Source of the DNA: Tricholomella constricta
Lineage: Eukaryota > Basidiomycota > Agaricomycetes > Agaricales > Lyophyllaceae
NCBI GenBank assembly: GCA_013368375.1
Contig: JAACJP010000010.1
Span: forward strand, 310,001-374,000
Reading direction: 5' to 3'
Length of the DNA: 64,000 bases
The notes beneath the pieces are model-generated. The model had not been told where the DNA came from and did no database searches. It saw only the letters and a list, made by a program, of their open reading frames with translations. Below are positions 11,644 through 23,454 of the stretch, in pieces; position 1 is the stretch's first letter; each line of letters opens with the position of its first letter. The translations under genes were made by a program, and so were the position numbers.

Positions 11644-13768
11644 ATGGCAAATTTCACCATCCTTGCTGTAACTCCCCAGCTGAACGCCGACGGCGCAGAG
11701 TCCCTGGTCTTCCATGTCATTCTTTTCCTGCTCATCATCGTCGGCTTCCTCATCCTGCTTCGTCTCCCTCGCGCCTTTGCCCGATTCCGGCGGTCCTCTG
11801 ACTGGCTGAACGGCCACTTCCTATGGCACAGCTCGTATCCGAAGTCCACGTCCAAGGCTCCGCAGACATTCCCAGATGACTACCCTTCAGAGGATGGCTC
11901 TACCAAGGAGACGAAGGATGGCTCTACAGACGACTCCCACACTCTTTACTCGCATGCTAAGAAGGCCCGCGGACAGTCAGACGATATCGTCGTCTCATTT
12001 CCGCCACACGTCGCCACCTGCCCGCGCTTCCTGCGGCAGCTTGTCACGCTTCATCGGGCCAGAATTGCGCCCGGATTTTCTATCTCTCAGGCGTTTGTCA
12101 TGGTGTTCTATTTTGCGACTCTGGTCTATGCTAGTTTCTACAAGTCGAGTCCGTTTTCTGATCCCGTGCGCACGGGCTGGGTCGCCATTGCGCAACTTCC
12201 ATTTGCTTTTGCTCTGGCGACGAAGAATAACATACTGGGTATGTTGCTTGGGTTCACCTATGAGAAGGTATGACATCAAGACTACCTTGCGGTAACGCTG
12301 AATTCACGACTCACCGTCGATTATCAGCTAAATTACCTTCATCGCTTCATCGGACGACTTATTGTCATTGCCGTGAACATCCATAGTCTGGGTTACTGTG
12401 AGTTTCTGCGTCTAAGCAGGCTTCCCAGCCTAATTATCTCGCAGTCTATAAATGGTCCATCGCTGGGATTTTCCAGCGGCAGATCAGCCGTCCCTCCGCC
12501 ATGTGGGGTCTGGTCGGCTTGATCGCTCTCGACACAATGTGGTTTTTCTCCCTCAGCTTCTGGCGCTCCAAATTCCACAATATCATGTTCACGACACACA
12601 TCATCGGTTTTAGCCTGGGCGTTCCTGCCGTCCGTTGCCCTCCCTCACCTCCCTTCTCCCACTCGTACTGACATGGCCTGCTCACAAATAGCTCTGGCTT
12701 CACAAACCTTCCATGATCCCATGGCTTGCAGCCTGCCTCGGGCTTTACGGGCTCGACCGCGTCCTGCGCGTCCTCAAAACGCGCATCGCAACAGCCGTCC
12801 TGAGGCCGCTCCCCGAACTCAAGGCCACACGCATCGAGGTGCCGCACATCAATCGCGGCTGGCGCGCCGGCCAGCACGTGCGGCTGCGCGTGCTCTCATT
12901 CGGTGTTGGGTGGTGGGGATGGACGGAGGTGCACCCGTTCACGATCGCGAGTGTCGGCGGTACTGAGGAGGGACTCGTACTCATTGCTAAGAAGAGCGGC
13001 CGCTGGACCGGCGCGCTATATGACATGGCAAAGAGTAGCGGGTACACTGAGGCGGGGTACGGCCGACGCGTGAAGGTCATAATTGAGGGGCCCTATGGTA
13101 CGTTGAGATATCTCCCTCTCCCTTTACGTCGGAGTGCTCATAATTTTGGAACCTATAGGCGGGCCCGGCCACGCGATCTTCGCCTCCTACTCCGCTGCGG
13201 TCTTCGTCGTCGGGGGGAGCGGCATCACCTTTGCGCTCTCCACCATCCAGGATCTCATCCAGAAGGACCTCAAGGGGCAGAGTCGCGTCAAGACGATCAC
13301 GCTCATTTGGGTGGTGCAGGACCCCGCATCTCTCCACCCGTTGCTCCCGCTTTTCGCGTCCATGGTCCAGGACAGCGTGTATACACCCGTGCATATCGCC
13401 GTACACTACACCCGCGCTGTCGGAGGCGAGAAGCCGCCTGCGCAGCCACGCGTTCCGGGAATGACGCTTGCGCCGGGAAGGCCAAAGGTGGCAAAGGTAC
13501 TGGAGGGCTCGCTGTCCCGGGCTGTCGCGCTTGGAGCGGGCGTGAAGGACGAGGAGCGCGTGTCGGGGATGCTGGTGGGCGTGTGTGGGCCGCCCGGGCT
13601 CGGGGACGATGTGAGTCGGGCTGTGGCGACCATTGAGCCCGCGCGCAGGGACCAAGTGGGTGGGATTGAGATGCATGAGGAGTACGTGTCTATTTATGTG
13701 TTTGCCTTTTTTGTGGTGGGTGTTAACTATTGGCTTTGTTTTTTTTCTTTAGGGTGTTTGGGCTGTAG
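11644..13768 (+). CDS. Ferric/cupric reductase transmembrane protein (FRE family)
   Basis: Exons 11644-12267, 12328-12397, 12445-12629, 12692-13097, 13159-13681 and 13753-13768 sum to 1824 nt (607 aa). The N-terminal helix FHVILFLLIIVGFLILL is followed by a long hydrophilic loop (about 45-125). The ferric-reductase-like membrane domain has KNNILGMLLGFTYEK, LNYLHRFIGRLIVIAVNIHS and FTTHIIGFSLGV, whose His residues fit haem ligands. The FAD-binding domain carries HPFTIAS, and the NAD(P)H-binding domain carries VVGGSGITFALSTI. The last 16-nt exon gives the family ending EEVFGL. The enzyme moves electrons from NADPH through FAD and two haems to extracytoplasmic Fe(III) or Cu(II), feeding iron uptake at the plasma membrane. 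No FET3/FTR1 partner is in the window. Confidence 0.93.
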
Positions 13769-14547
13769 CAGGCTGTGGCACCTGATCATCTCGTTCTTGC
13801 GATATTGTTATTCCCTCCTTATGTGCTTTGCTGTATTCCCTGTCCTGTCCGTGTACCATTTTTGGATTGTGCAGTTGCAAGTTCCTACTTCATTTGCAAT
13901 CTTCCTCGCGTATTTGACCTCAGACTCCTACACCCTTCATACTTATCCGAATCTTGTGCCCAGATAATCTATCCCGTCTGCTGTAAATACGACGAGGGGA
14001 ACTTCGAAATCTATTTCATCCAAGGGTCCTGGTTCGGGGATTGACAGCCCGATCACCGAACAATTCTGTGTATCCTTACAGTGAGCCCGGATTATTTATG
14101 CACTCAGAACTCCAAGGGCAAGCATCAGCGCATGTGACTGTAAAGAAGGGCGACATACCCGGAGTCGGAGGGACCGCAGCAACCAGGGGCCAGTGCGCGC
14201 ATGACCAGCGTACCGGTTACAAAAGCGCTGGGTAGAAATCGAAAAAGGCCCGTGAACTGAAAAAAAAAAACCTGATTGTCTGCAAGAGAGTTTGCTGCGC
14301 CCATGAAAGCCATTCATCGATAGTACCATCAGGTAGTCGAGTATATCCAGTAGCACTTGCACTATCCAGCATGACGAAGTCCATGTCCATTGTCCAACCA
14401 TATAATTTAATGTAAAGAGGGTATCGTATCATTTGTCTATAAAATTAGCTTGCCCATATCGTGTGTGTATCTGGCTGATCGATGAGTTAGTTTTTTCTAT
14501 CAGAGGGACAAGAAGGAAGGACGTACATCTGACGAGTGTCGGCCTCG
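13769..14547. other. Intergenic, 779 bp
   Basis: 3' flanks of the convergent ferric reductase and the first SPT-small-subunit-like gene. Nothing else was recognised. Confidence 0.5.
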
Positions 14548-14997
14548 TCACAACGCTTTGTACAGCCCAGGCAGCCCAGGAGTGCCTTCCGTCACATTGG
14601 CTGCTGCCGAAACACCGATGCCTAGCCACTGCCACAAGAGCCGCTCATCGCCTTCCTGGCCCCAGAGATAATACACTGCGCGCCGTTGCATGATAACGAT
14701 GTGCTCCGGGAGGTATTTGACGAGGCCTGTCATCACCAGGATGAAGGTGCCCACGAATATTGTTACTAGGCCATAGAGTGGTGTCAGCTCCGTCGTGAGC
14801 ACCAAAAGACTGGGGATAGACTTACATAGGAGGATCTTCTCCCAGGGTTCAAGCATGCTGAGAACAAAGGTGGACTCGAACCACATCCTGCGGCGCCACA
14901 GGAAGAGGCCGAGCTTTGACTTGGGGGGTCGTGCAAAAGAATGGTCGGGTTTGGCTTTTGGGAGGCAAGCCAGCGTCGATGCAGCCATGGTGGACAT
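14548..14997 (-). CDS. Serine palmitoyltransferase small-subunit-like protein, copy 1
   Basis: Exons 14997-14826 and 14765-14548 sum to 390 nt (129 aa), with a 60-bp intron. The start at MSTMAASTL was chosen by comparison with the neighbouring paralogue, though the frame is open further upstream. After KPDHSF and a basic patch (LFLWRRRMW) comes ESTFVLSMLEPWEKILL, then a hydrophobic helix (TIFVGTFILVMTGLV) and KYLPEHIVIMQRRAVYYL. The LEPWE motif, the single helix and the LPEH block match the SPTSSA/Tsc3 type of small subunit, which activates serine palmitoyltransferase and sets its acyl-CoA choice at the ER. The fungal proteins are longer than the human one. The assignment is by motif resemblance; interaction with Lcb1/Lcb2 is inferred. 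Confidence 0.7.
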   Translation of the reverse strand: MSTMAASTLACLPKAKPDHSFARPPKSKLGLFLWRRRMWFESTFVLSMLEPWEKILLCKSIPSLLVLTTELTPLYGLVTIFVGTFILVMTGLVKYLPEHIVIMQRRAVYYLWGQEGDERLLWQWLGIGVSAAANVTEGTPGLPGLYKAL

Positions 14998-15172
14998 TGG
15001 TGGAGGAATGACGGGGAATGGGAAATGGTAGGTGGGATGGGAAAATTGAGGTACCAAATTAGGCGCGAAGGTCTCACGCTTGTTCCGCCGGTTGATGTGC
15101 GAGCGCCCAGGCCCCGAAATCCGCGCCCATTGGCATGTCATGAGGCCACGGCGAGGCCTTCAACAACAACCT

Positions 15173-15607
15173 TCAGAGTTCTTTGTGAAATCCCTCGCCA
15201 TGCCCTCCCACGCCCGCGGAGACTGTGCTGCTCAGCCACTGTGCCAGGAGCCGCTCGTCACCCTCGTGGCCTCCCCAGAGGTAATACACGGCCCGTCGCT
15301 GCATGACCGCGAGCCGCTGCGGAAGGTATTTGATCAGACCTGTTATTAACAGAACGAACATGACTGCAAAGATGGTTACTACAAGTCACGTCATGTCGCG
15401 TCGCGTTAGTTGTGGTAAAACCCATAACATCGTAGGCGACGCACTTAAAAGGATCTTCTCCCACTGTTCCATGACAGTAAACGCAAAGGTTGACTCGATC
15501 CACATGCGCCGACGCCAGAGGAAGATGGCAAACTTGGACTGCGGCTTGCGGGTGAACGAGTGGTCCGGCTTGGGCAAAGGTAGCTTTGACATGGTGGCTT
15601 TGACCAT
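15173..15607 (-). CDS. Serine palmitoyltransferase small-subunit-like protein, copy 2
   Basis: Exons 15607-15445 and 15378-15173 sum to 369 nt (122 aa), with a 66-bp intron at the same place as in copy 1, 176 bp downstream of it in the plus direction. Shared blocks are KPDHSF, FLWRRRMW, ESTFA, EQWEKILL, a helix (TIFAVMFVLLITGLI), KYLPQ and MQRRAVYYLWG. The LEPWE of copy 1 is MEQWE here and LPEH is LPQR, so two of the most conserved positions have changed. This suggests a diverged paralogue, perhaps with a different effect on acyl-chain choice. Both copies are on the minus strand and probably arose by tandem duplication. Confidence 0.68.
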
Positions 15608-16575
15608 CGTATATGACAATGGGCAGGAGCGAGTTTATGAGCGTGCAGCCCTGACTCGCGTCTCACGCTGAATAGGCATGTTTTAAATTTAACGATCGGC
15701 ATTGAACGGAATACATGAATTGAAGAAGTATATTTAGTAACGCCCCCGATGCTTCCTTTTCTTGTCCTTGACTGATCTTATGCTTCGACCTCGGAAGCTG
15801 ACGGGAGTTTTGTAAGGCATTCGCCCGGCGCGGTGAGCTACAATGGAGGAAATCGGCGGGGCGGACGAACACGGATGTTCCAGTTTCAGGGAAGCAGGTT
15901 CCAGCTTGACGTCACCCTTTTCTGTCATATCAAGTCGACGTCAAGTAGGCTGTAGCAAAGGTAAACGACGACAACTCAAAGGAGCAATGGGAGCGAGCTC
16001 ATGAATTTGTCATATTTGCATATGACGGTCGACCCACGCGTTCATGGACTGCCCGGACGGGTATGTCGTAGAGTACGTGACTTAGGGAAAGTGATTAGTG
16101 TTTGATTGACGACTGTAACAATAATCTAACCTTATACGTAAGGTAGCACGGAGAGAACCCGTAATCTGACAATGGAGCAAACATTCAATGCATGAAATTT
16201 AGAAAACATAACGCTCAGGTTCGATTTAACGCCCAGGCGCCATCTTATGCACACGTCGTCTACTGATTCACCAAATTCAGTACAGAGACGCGTAATAGAA
16301 TGGAACTTATCCCGCTGTGCGAGCAATGTACTTGGCAGCACAGACATGATCGGTGATATCTATCGGCTGAAGCGCCCTCGGACGCGGCAAAGTGCGGCAA
16401 GGAGCAGAAAGAAAGTACTTGCTTAAATGATGAGAAAGTGTTGCATTATGGATGGTGGTATTACTGGGTTGAGAGGCAAAGTTCAACAAGAACGCGACAC
16501 AGGCGCGGTGAATTGGAACCAAGGGACAGAAAAGATAATTGTACCAGTGAGAAAGAGTCCAAAAGAATCCTGTCG

Positions 16576-17110
16576 CTAAGGCAGGGTCAAGCAAAGCTTG
16601 ACAGTGCTGGAGTAAGCGAGCGCTCTGGCACGGTATACACCTCGAGCTAGTGTAGTGCCAAAAAATGCTTCAAGTCTGAGTGAGTGGGGACAGCCTAGCT
16701 TCAGATACTCAAGTACCGAATCCCCCAGAAAGGAAGTAGCCACTCCGAACGAAAAGTCCTCTGCGGCAGCCCACGCGAGGAACTCTTCTACGAAGTCACG
16801 TCCATTGACAAGACTGCAAGTCACCACTTTCTGTAAGGCATTCCAGGGTCGGCGCGACATGGGTTAGGAAGAAGTCGCAGTTGATGACTCCTGTAAGGCG
16901 CACGAGGTCGACTGTTCGTGCATCAAAACGACAAGCACTTAGAAGCTCACACATGCGCAACTGACGGTGTTTTGACAAGGAGAGATTGTTTAGAAACGGT
17001 GCACCCGCCTTCGGGATGGTCGGCATCTTCCGGACCGGACCCATTCTCGCACACTCCAGGCGAACTCTCTCGTAGTCTGATGACTCTAGGTTTGCTCTAG
17101 GTTCATTCAC
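16576..17110 (-). pseudogene. Possible decayed coding sequence, family not recognised
   Basis: Two overlapping minus-strand frames look protein-like and could join: 17110-16796 (AGAPFLNNLSLSKHRQLRMC, then RFDARTVDLVRLTGV) and 16860-16576 (NGRDFVEEFLAWAAAEDFSFG). The Leu spacing is reminiscent of F-box/LRR proteins, but no motif is decisive. A missed intron or a frameshift would be needed to connect them. Confidence 0.2.
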
Positions 17111-17390
17111 TAATTTTGCTTACCCTCAGGGCATCGAGTCGGTCACTGTATAACGCCCCGCCCTTTAATCACAATGACAAGTGCATGTACTATGCTTTGT
17201 AGAGACTACCGGGGAATGTTCCTGCGAATCGATGTCCTCGTTGATCCCCAGTGGAGCGCGAACGTTCAAAGTGGCCCTTGAATTTCCCAACGTCACATCA
17301 GTGATTTGTTGGATGGCTTTCATGATCTATACTTGCATGTGTACATACGCAACTCCGCGTGGAGCTGTCAATGCCTCAACTTCTAAAGCG

Positions 17391-17432
17391 ACGCAAAATG
17401 GCAGCTCCACACGCCCAATGATGGTACAAGGC
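17391..17432 (+). repeat. Dispersed 42-bp repeat, copy 2
   Basis: It shares ACGCAAAATGGCAGCT and TGATGGTACAAGGC with 8321-8362; both copies are followed about 30-50 bp later by CAGACGTC. Confidence 0.6.
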
Positions 17433-18064
17433 GAGCGGCCCTTCCGCAGTGCACCTCAATGGGCAGGCACGATCTGTCAGACGTCGATGTGAGAGCTTCA
17501 TTTTTTTTTCACTTTTCCTCTTTTGCCTTGTCCTTCAATTCATCACTTCTGCTCTAGCGCAAAGCCAAGCATCATCACCCACAAGGGTTGAGAGGTAGAA
17601 GGGATAAAGCCGCCGTGGAAATCACACTCCGGAGTTGTTGTCGGCAAGCCGTGACCCCTGGAAGACCGTAAATAATAAGCACCTGACGTCAGGCCTGAAG
17701 GCGTGTTTCGGCGTTTTGAACAGACGGCGGGGTCGTTTGAGGGCAATTGCACGCAGATTGCACGGCATCTCTAAAGTCCAGGATCTACCAGGCACTACCA
17801 AGGTCTCTAATTTATGTCATCGAATAAAGATAGTTATTTTCGGCGTTCAGTCTAGTGTCTATGGTGAGATCACAATAAAAGAACATTATCGTAAAAGAGA
17901 CTCTTGTCGATATGGCGGCTTGCTACACATCGTCTATGCAGGGTCGTCGAAGGATCATTATAGTGCTGAAAGAAGTAAGGTGTGGGGAAGAAAGCAAGTA
18001 AGGGTGATAGGTCCGCAGTGTTCAGAAAATCGGAAGCAGAGTGATGGAAATGTAAGGCTTTGGC

Positions 18065-20556
18065 TTAGTCCCGGGCGACGTCACTTGAAAGGGCGGACAC
18101 TTAGCATGAGAGAAAAACACACAGGAAGAGACGGTACATACCGGCCGAACAACCTGACCTTCAGCCAGTCTGTGGCGACCAGGGTGCGATTGCGCAGCGA
18201 GAAGAGGGTACTGAGGTACGCGCTTCGCCAAAAGAGGTATGTTGCCATGCCTCCGCTAGCAATCTACATAGTGCATTAGCCATCATCTACACTCAAATAT
18301 TGACCGAGGACGCGAAGCGTACATTGCCGTTCATGAAGGGAAGGTCCGCAATAGCCTTCTCAGAGCCAATGTACCTAAGAAAAGCGTAACGATGAGCCTC
18401 ATGCCATTGTATAACGACGAAAGAGGCAGCTCACGCGAGGGAGCCCTGGTGCGAGTAGTGGAAGGGCCTGAGTTTGATCTTGGCCATCTGCCCGCGGGCC
18501 ACATTGACCTCATCTGCGATGCGCTTGCGCTCCTCATCGTCTGCGACCTTCGTCTGCTCCGTCTCTAATGTCTCGAGCTTGTTCTCCAACGAGTCCTTCT
18601 TTGCCATCTGGACAAGCATGCGCGCAAGGTACGCGCCCTGCTGCGCGGCGACCTGCGCGGTCGGCGCATAGGACGTAGCCGAGCAGTCGCCGATCGCGTA
18701 GATGCCGTCCGTGCCCTTCATGCGAAGGTAGTCTACAGTAGAAGTAAGGGGGCGTTGTCAGCGGGCACGGCTCTGGAAGAGAAGTGTAGCAGAAGGGATG
18801 TACCGTCCACGATGATCCCGCGCCTGTTAGTCTGGTCAGCGGGGAGCCTGGCCATCAGGTCCTTCGTGACCTGTCGACCCTTGTTTCCGCCGGCCCAGAC
18901 GACCATGCCGCAAGGCAGCTCCTTCATTGACTTGTCGGGCATTTGAAGTACGACGCTCTTGTCCTTAACCTGAAGTTCAGACAGGGGTTGAGTATGAAGG
19001 AAACTACTAGTGAGTGACAGGAAACGCACCTCCTTCACCATGGTCTTGGTCATGATATCTATCTTACTCTCCTTGAAGGTCGACTCCGTGTAGTCGATTA
19101 GCTGCTTGCTGAACATGGGGAGGACGGAGGGTAGAGCTTCAACAAGCGTGATCTTGATTTTACTGGCAAGTTCGGGGTACCATGATTTCAGGTCATCCTG
19201 TGTGCAGCATAAAGACGTGAGCACCAGGTATTTCTTGGAGAAGAGTACCAGCAAACCTCAAGGAAATCATGCAACTCGCCGCTAGATATAACTTCAGATT
19301 GAGCCGCGCCTGGAAAGATGGAGTACATACCTGAGCTCGATACCAGTCGGGCCACCACCAACGACAACCTGTCGAAAGACCAATGTTAGGATAACTTGAA
19401 AAGGACCGACTGGACGACAGAACTATTACCATGTGAAGAAGGCGTTCAACCTCCTCCTTCGACTGTCCGGGGAACGCGGCGCTTTCAATACCTGAATTGT
19501 AGAACATCAGCATTGAAACGGTACTCTCTTGACATTTTACGAAAAGCAAAACTTACAGTCCATGAATTGTTTTTGCATCTACATTGGAAAAGTTGATTAT
19601 TTGTACTGAATAGAGGAAGAACTAGACTTGCCTGTTCCGCATCCGCCAGTTCCTTCATAAAGCAAGCATGTTCTTGAACGCCAGGAATGCCGAATGTTTG
19701 CACCTCAGCACCAACCGAGATCACCAGATAATCATAGGGGATTGTTCTTGTCGACGTTTCCCCTTTTATTGGCGAGTTGTCTGATGGCGAAGATTAATAT
19801 CAGGTCGGTTGAGACAATCTGGTGCACAGATACCTGAGAAGGAGACAGTTCTGCCCACGGGCTAAAGGTAAAATATGAGACAGGGAGCAAAGACGCGTGA
19901 GTACAGGACTGACGTCGACTGCCTGTGCCTCGGCTTCAATTACAGACACGCCACGCGTTTTATGGCGCGTGATGTATCGGATCGACTGAATGATCGAACG
20001 CGGGTTAAGGGTGCCGACGGCAACACTCGGTAGAAGTGGTGTAAATAGGAAGTAGTTTTTGGGACTGATGACAACCTGCCCGAAAGTTAGCTCCACAATG
20101 ATGTCGAGGAAAATAGGCACGTACAACATTGTATTCAGTCGTGTCGAGAGCTTTCAGTAGGCTTGTCGCGCCCCAGCCACTTCCAAGGACCACAAGCGTC
20201 TTTTTGGTGTCGTCAAACGGCAGCTGGGAACCTGGGTGCCGTTCTCGTTGTGTGATATAGTAGAAACTTCCAACGCCGGCGACTAGGCCAATGAGTGTCG
20301 TACGACCCAAGATCTGAAGAAAAGATCTCCATTTTGACTGTTTGAGGTTTACAACGGCAGGTGGTACCTGCTAGGAGGTCAGGGGATGCCCATTCCAGTT
20401 AGTCGAACGGAAACACACATTGGAGTTCGTTTCAGGGCCTTGTGGTTGTGAGGAGAGCGACCTCTTCAGTACTAGGCACCTGTCGTGCGAAGAACGAGGG
20501 AAGGGTCTGGACTGGACCAGTGACCTTGTAAAGATCCGAGTCGCTGTCGAGAACAT
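18065..20556 (-). CDS. Type II (alternative, rotenone-insensitive) NADH:ubiquinone oxidoreductase
   Basis: Read from MFSTATRIFTRSLVQSR at 20556, an Arg/Ser-rich mitochondrial presequence, to RDVARD and the stop at 18065. An upstream in-frame start at 20598 would add residues before the presequence and was not chosen. After a 51-bp intron come a hydrophobic stretch (LIGLVAGVGSFYY), the FAD-binding fingerprint VVLGSGWGATS, KNYFLFTPLLPS, the NADH-binding fingerprint VVVGGGPTGIELS, VVWAGG, YAIGDCSA and QVAAQQGAYLA. The last exons carry the membrane-associating C-terminus (YLFWRSAYLSTLFSLRN, then VRLFGR). The enzyme oxidises NADH and reduces ubiquinone without pumping protons. The N-terminal helix suggests an external (NDE-like) form, but inner versus outer face cannot be decided. 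About ten introns are needed, and internal boundaries near 19,260-19,750 were not all checked. Confidence 0.9.
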
Positions 20557-22033
20557 GAGTTCGGCCCATTTATGGCCTTGATATTGCCGAAGGAGCACTG
20601 ACCGTTCCGGTTGAGTTGCATGGAAGAAATTTGAAGAGAAAAAAGAGAAAAAGGGAGTCAGGAGGAAAAAAACTAGGTGGAAACTGGTTCCAGAGAGAGG
20701 GACGAACGCTTTTCAGCGTTCGGAGAAGCGGAGTGGGATCCGTCCACCGTGACTCGTTGTGTCATTTAGAAAAAACATCGGCCACGTGCGGTTGCCATCT
20801 TAGGGCCCAGCCTTACCTTGGACCTACCCCAAGACCTACCCCGTTCACTCAGTGTCGTCGACGTTGAGCAACCCCTTCACCATATCGTCCCTTATCGCGC
20901 TGCTGTCCATCGCGAGCTCGCGTCTATTCACAGGGAATCACTCCAACAGAATACCATCGGATTCCGTCGACGCCATATCCAAAAACACGAGCTCTGGATT
21001 GATGCCAGAGGTAACCGCACCAATACAAGATAATCGATGGCCAAATTGTCAGAATTCGAAATATATTGTTCCGCCTCTCGCCTGTTGACCAATGGGAGTG
21101 CAGACCGCAAGGCCGCCCGGCCTGGTCGATGAAAACCATCTCGGTCGATGGTGATACATTTGATATTGACCACGGTCCAGCCTTTCTGTCTTCGTGCTGT
21201 ACTTCGAGTTCCGGCATTTCCTTCTAAGTATGGACCTTGTTCCCTGTCTTCGACCCATCGATGGTTTTCGGAAAATGCCCCACGTTTAGATCCTGCTTCC
21301 GCACTTCATCATTGCTCTCAGCAAGCTGTACGCGTTTGACTGTATACAGACGGCAATTGAATGGGGCAACGTAGCGTAGTCAACTTCCAGCTCATGGGAT
21401 GTTCTCTCTGTCAACGAACAACCTGGTATGGTTCGAGTATCAACGTCAATCCCCTAAGCTTCGCGGTAGGGTTCTACTGGATAGAGAAACTGGTAGTGAA
21501 CACTCAAGGCCGGATGCCACTTGGACCGCTCAGGTATCTTATGACATTCGCTCTCTCCCGAATGCCCTCAGACCGGCCGCAGTCTTCCGCCTAGGGTCAA
21601 TCCTCCTGATCACTACCTCTCACCACGCACCTTGTTCGCCCACCTGGGCGACGACCACTTAACTGACAACAATTCCAAACGTAACAAGCTTCTTACGCCA
21701 AGGTCATTCGATGACTTCATCACCCTGGTTTGTTTGATCACTACATTCCGATGTTGAGCCAGTGGCGGCCCATCTTTCCCGCTAATCCTGCCGTTCACGT
21801 CAACAGACGCACATCATCCAGTATCTCAATAACTGGTTGTTTACTCCAACGATTGTCCGTGTCTTCTCTCGTCCGTTCATCGGAGCCACCTGATGCTGGC
21901 ACTTTCAACGTTATCAAAATCCCCGGACCGTCGTCGTGCGGGTTCTATTGAACTTGAAATGAGCACCGAGTATAAAAACTCTCGAGTTGATACAAGGTCG
22001 TCATTAAGCGCTATTACCTGAGCTTTCCAAAAT
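20557..22033. other. Intergenic, 1.48 kb, possible unrecognised gene on the plus strand
   Basis: Several short plus-strand frames between 20818 and 21720 have a somewhat protein-like composition (for example HLGDDHLTDNN near 21,650), but no start-to-stop model or known motif was found. The pectate lyase promoter occupies the end. Confidence 0.4.
21971..21977 (+). promoter_or_regulatory. TATA box of the pectate lyase gene
   Basis: TATAAAA lies 57-63 bp upstream of the ATG at 22034. Confidence 0.6.
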
Positions 22034-23454
22034 ATGCGCGTCGTTTTTTCATCTCTCACTGTTCTGGCGTCGGCCGCGACCGTTCTCGCGTGCAACGCGT
22101 ACAACAAAGGTCTCCCTGTCGCAACGGGCACTGTTGTCCTCTCAAAGGTACAAACCGTCGCCGCGGGTCAGACCTTTGACTGTGGCTGGAAGAAGTATGG
22201 TCAGTGCCATTTTACCACAAATGGTCCTAGTGCTTGAGTTTGAATGCTTAAACGCTTTCTGTGTTAGAACGCCCTTCGGGATCTTGCAATGAACAGGCAG
22301 AGGGCGGTGACGCAGACGCGGTGTTCTTACTCCAGGAGGGCGCGTCCCTGAACAACTGTATCATTGGTAAGAACCAGGCTGAAGGTGTTCACTGCAATGG
22401 ACGTACGTGTTTAGCGCCCTCCATGATCACAACGACTTGTCTAATCACCGATATCTTCAGACTGTTACTTGAACTTCGTCTGGGTGCGTACGCTTGGCCA
22501 CGGATTTGGACATGGGGACCTGACATGAAAATCCTTTCCTAGTTCGAGGACGTCTGTGAAGATGCCATTACGTCAGTTGATATTTTCCTTATTTTGAATG
22601 AATTTAAAGTTGAACACTCTTCTGCAGAATTAAGAACGACAAGCCTGGAAAGGAGAGTTGGATCGTCGGCGGTGAATACCCTCCTTCTGACTTACAATGC
22701 ATGTAACGGAGCAGTAGCGCTAACGTACTGTATCAGGCGGTGCTTTCAAGGCATCCGACAAGATTGTCCAGCACAACGGATGCGGAACCGTGTAAGGATT
22801 AACATCACTCATTGAGTTGATTTTATCCTAAGAGGCTTGATAGTAACATCATCAACTTCTACGCCAAGGACTACGGGAAGCTCTACAGGTGCGGTGCTTT
22901 CTTGTCCTCGATGCTCAATGTTCATGGAAATATTGGGCTTCCCTCGCAGGTCTTGCGGGAACGTATGCACTATCACGAAGGCTTGCTTCTTGCTTCATAC
23001 ACTGACTGATATCTTTTCTGGAAATAGTGCAGCTCCCAGTGCAAGGTAAGGGATATACTCCGTCAATGTGACCGAGGCTCATGTTTGTCTCCAGAGGAAC
23101 GTATATATCGAGGGTGTCGAGGCTCGCGGTGGTAAGCTAAAGCCCGAATGCCATTCATTTCCATCATAAGTTAACTAAATATGATCCCTCCTCAGGCGGC
23201 GAGCTCGCTGGAATCAATCTCAACTACGGCGACACCGCAACGATCAAGGACGCTTGCTACGGTATGTTGCAGTACTGTGTTCTATCAACCGCTTGAACTA
23301 AATCTCGTGACATCTTCCAGACACTGCTCACCCTTGTGTCTTCTACAACGGCTGGTAAGTCTCCTCCATCATCCGCTTCCACATGCCTTTCTAATAACAA
23401 ACCTGCAGCTCAAACGGCTGCGAACCCACCAAGGCTGGATATTGCTCTGGCTAA
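22034..23454 (+). CDS. Secreted pectate lyase, PL3 family
   Basis: Thirteen exons: 22034-22199, 22268-22402, 22461-22483, 22543-22571, 22628-22671, 22737-22791, 22844-22888, 22950-22962, 23028-23045, 23095-23131, 23196-23261, 23321-23354 and 23409-23454. They sum to 711 nt (236 aa). A signal peptide ([19 protein letters not shown]) precedes [94 protein letters not shown] and [10 protein letters not shown], which are PL3 hallmarks. Many paired Cys residues fit the secreted beta-helix fold. The enzyme cleaves de-esterified homogalacturonan by beta-elimination and needs calcium. Exons of 13, 18, 23 and 29 nt make this gene prone to misannotation. Confidence 0.9.

Larger units (their letters stand above)
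15608..18064. other. Long region without a confident gene, 2.46 kb
   Basis: It holds a possible decayed coding stretch at 16576-17110 (-), a copy of the 42-bp dispersed repeat at 17391-17432, and a 214-codon open frame at 17635-18279 (+). That frame has no known motif and runs antisense into the 3' end of the NADH dehydrogenase gene, so it is not called. The first 300 bp are the promoter side of SPT-like copy 2. Confidence 0.45.

Noticed and set aside
17635..18279. 214-codon plus-strand open frame
   Set aside because: It has no motif, unusual composition, and its end runs antisense through the conserved C-terminus of the NADH dehydrogenase.
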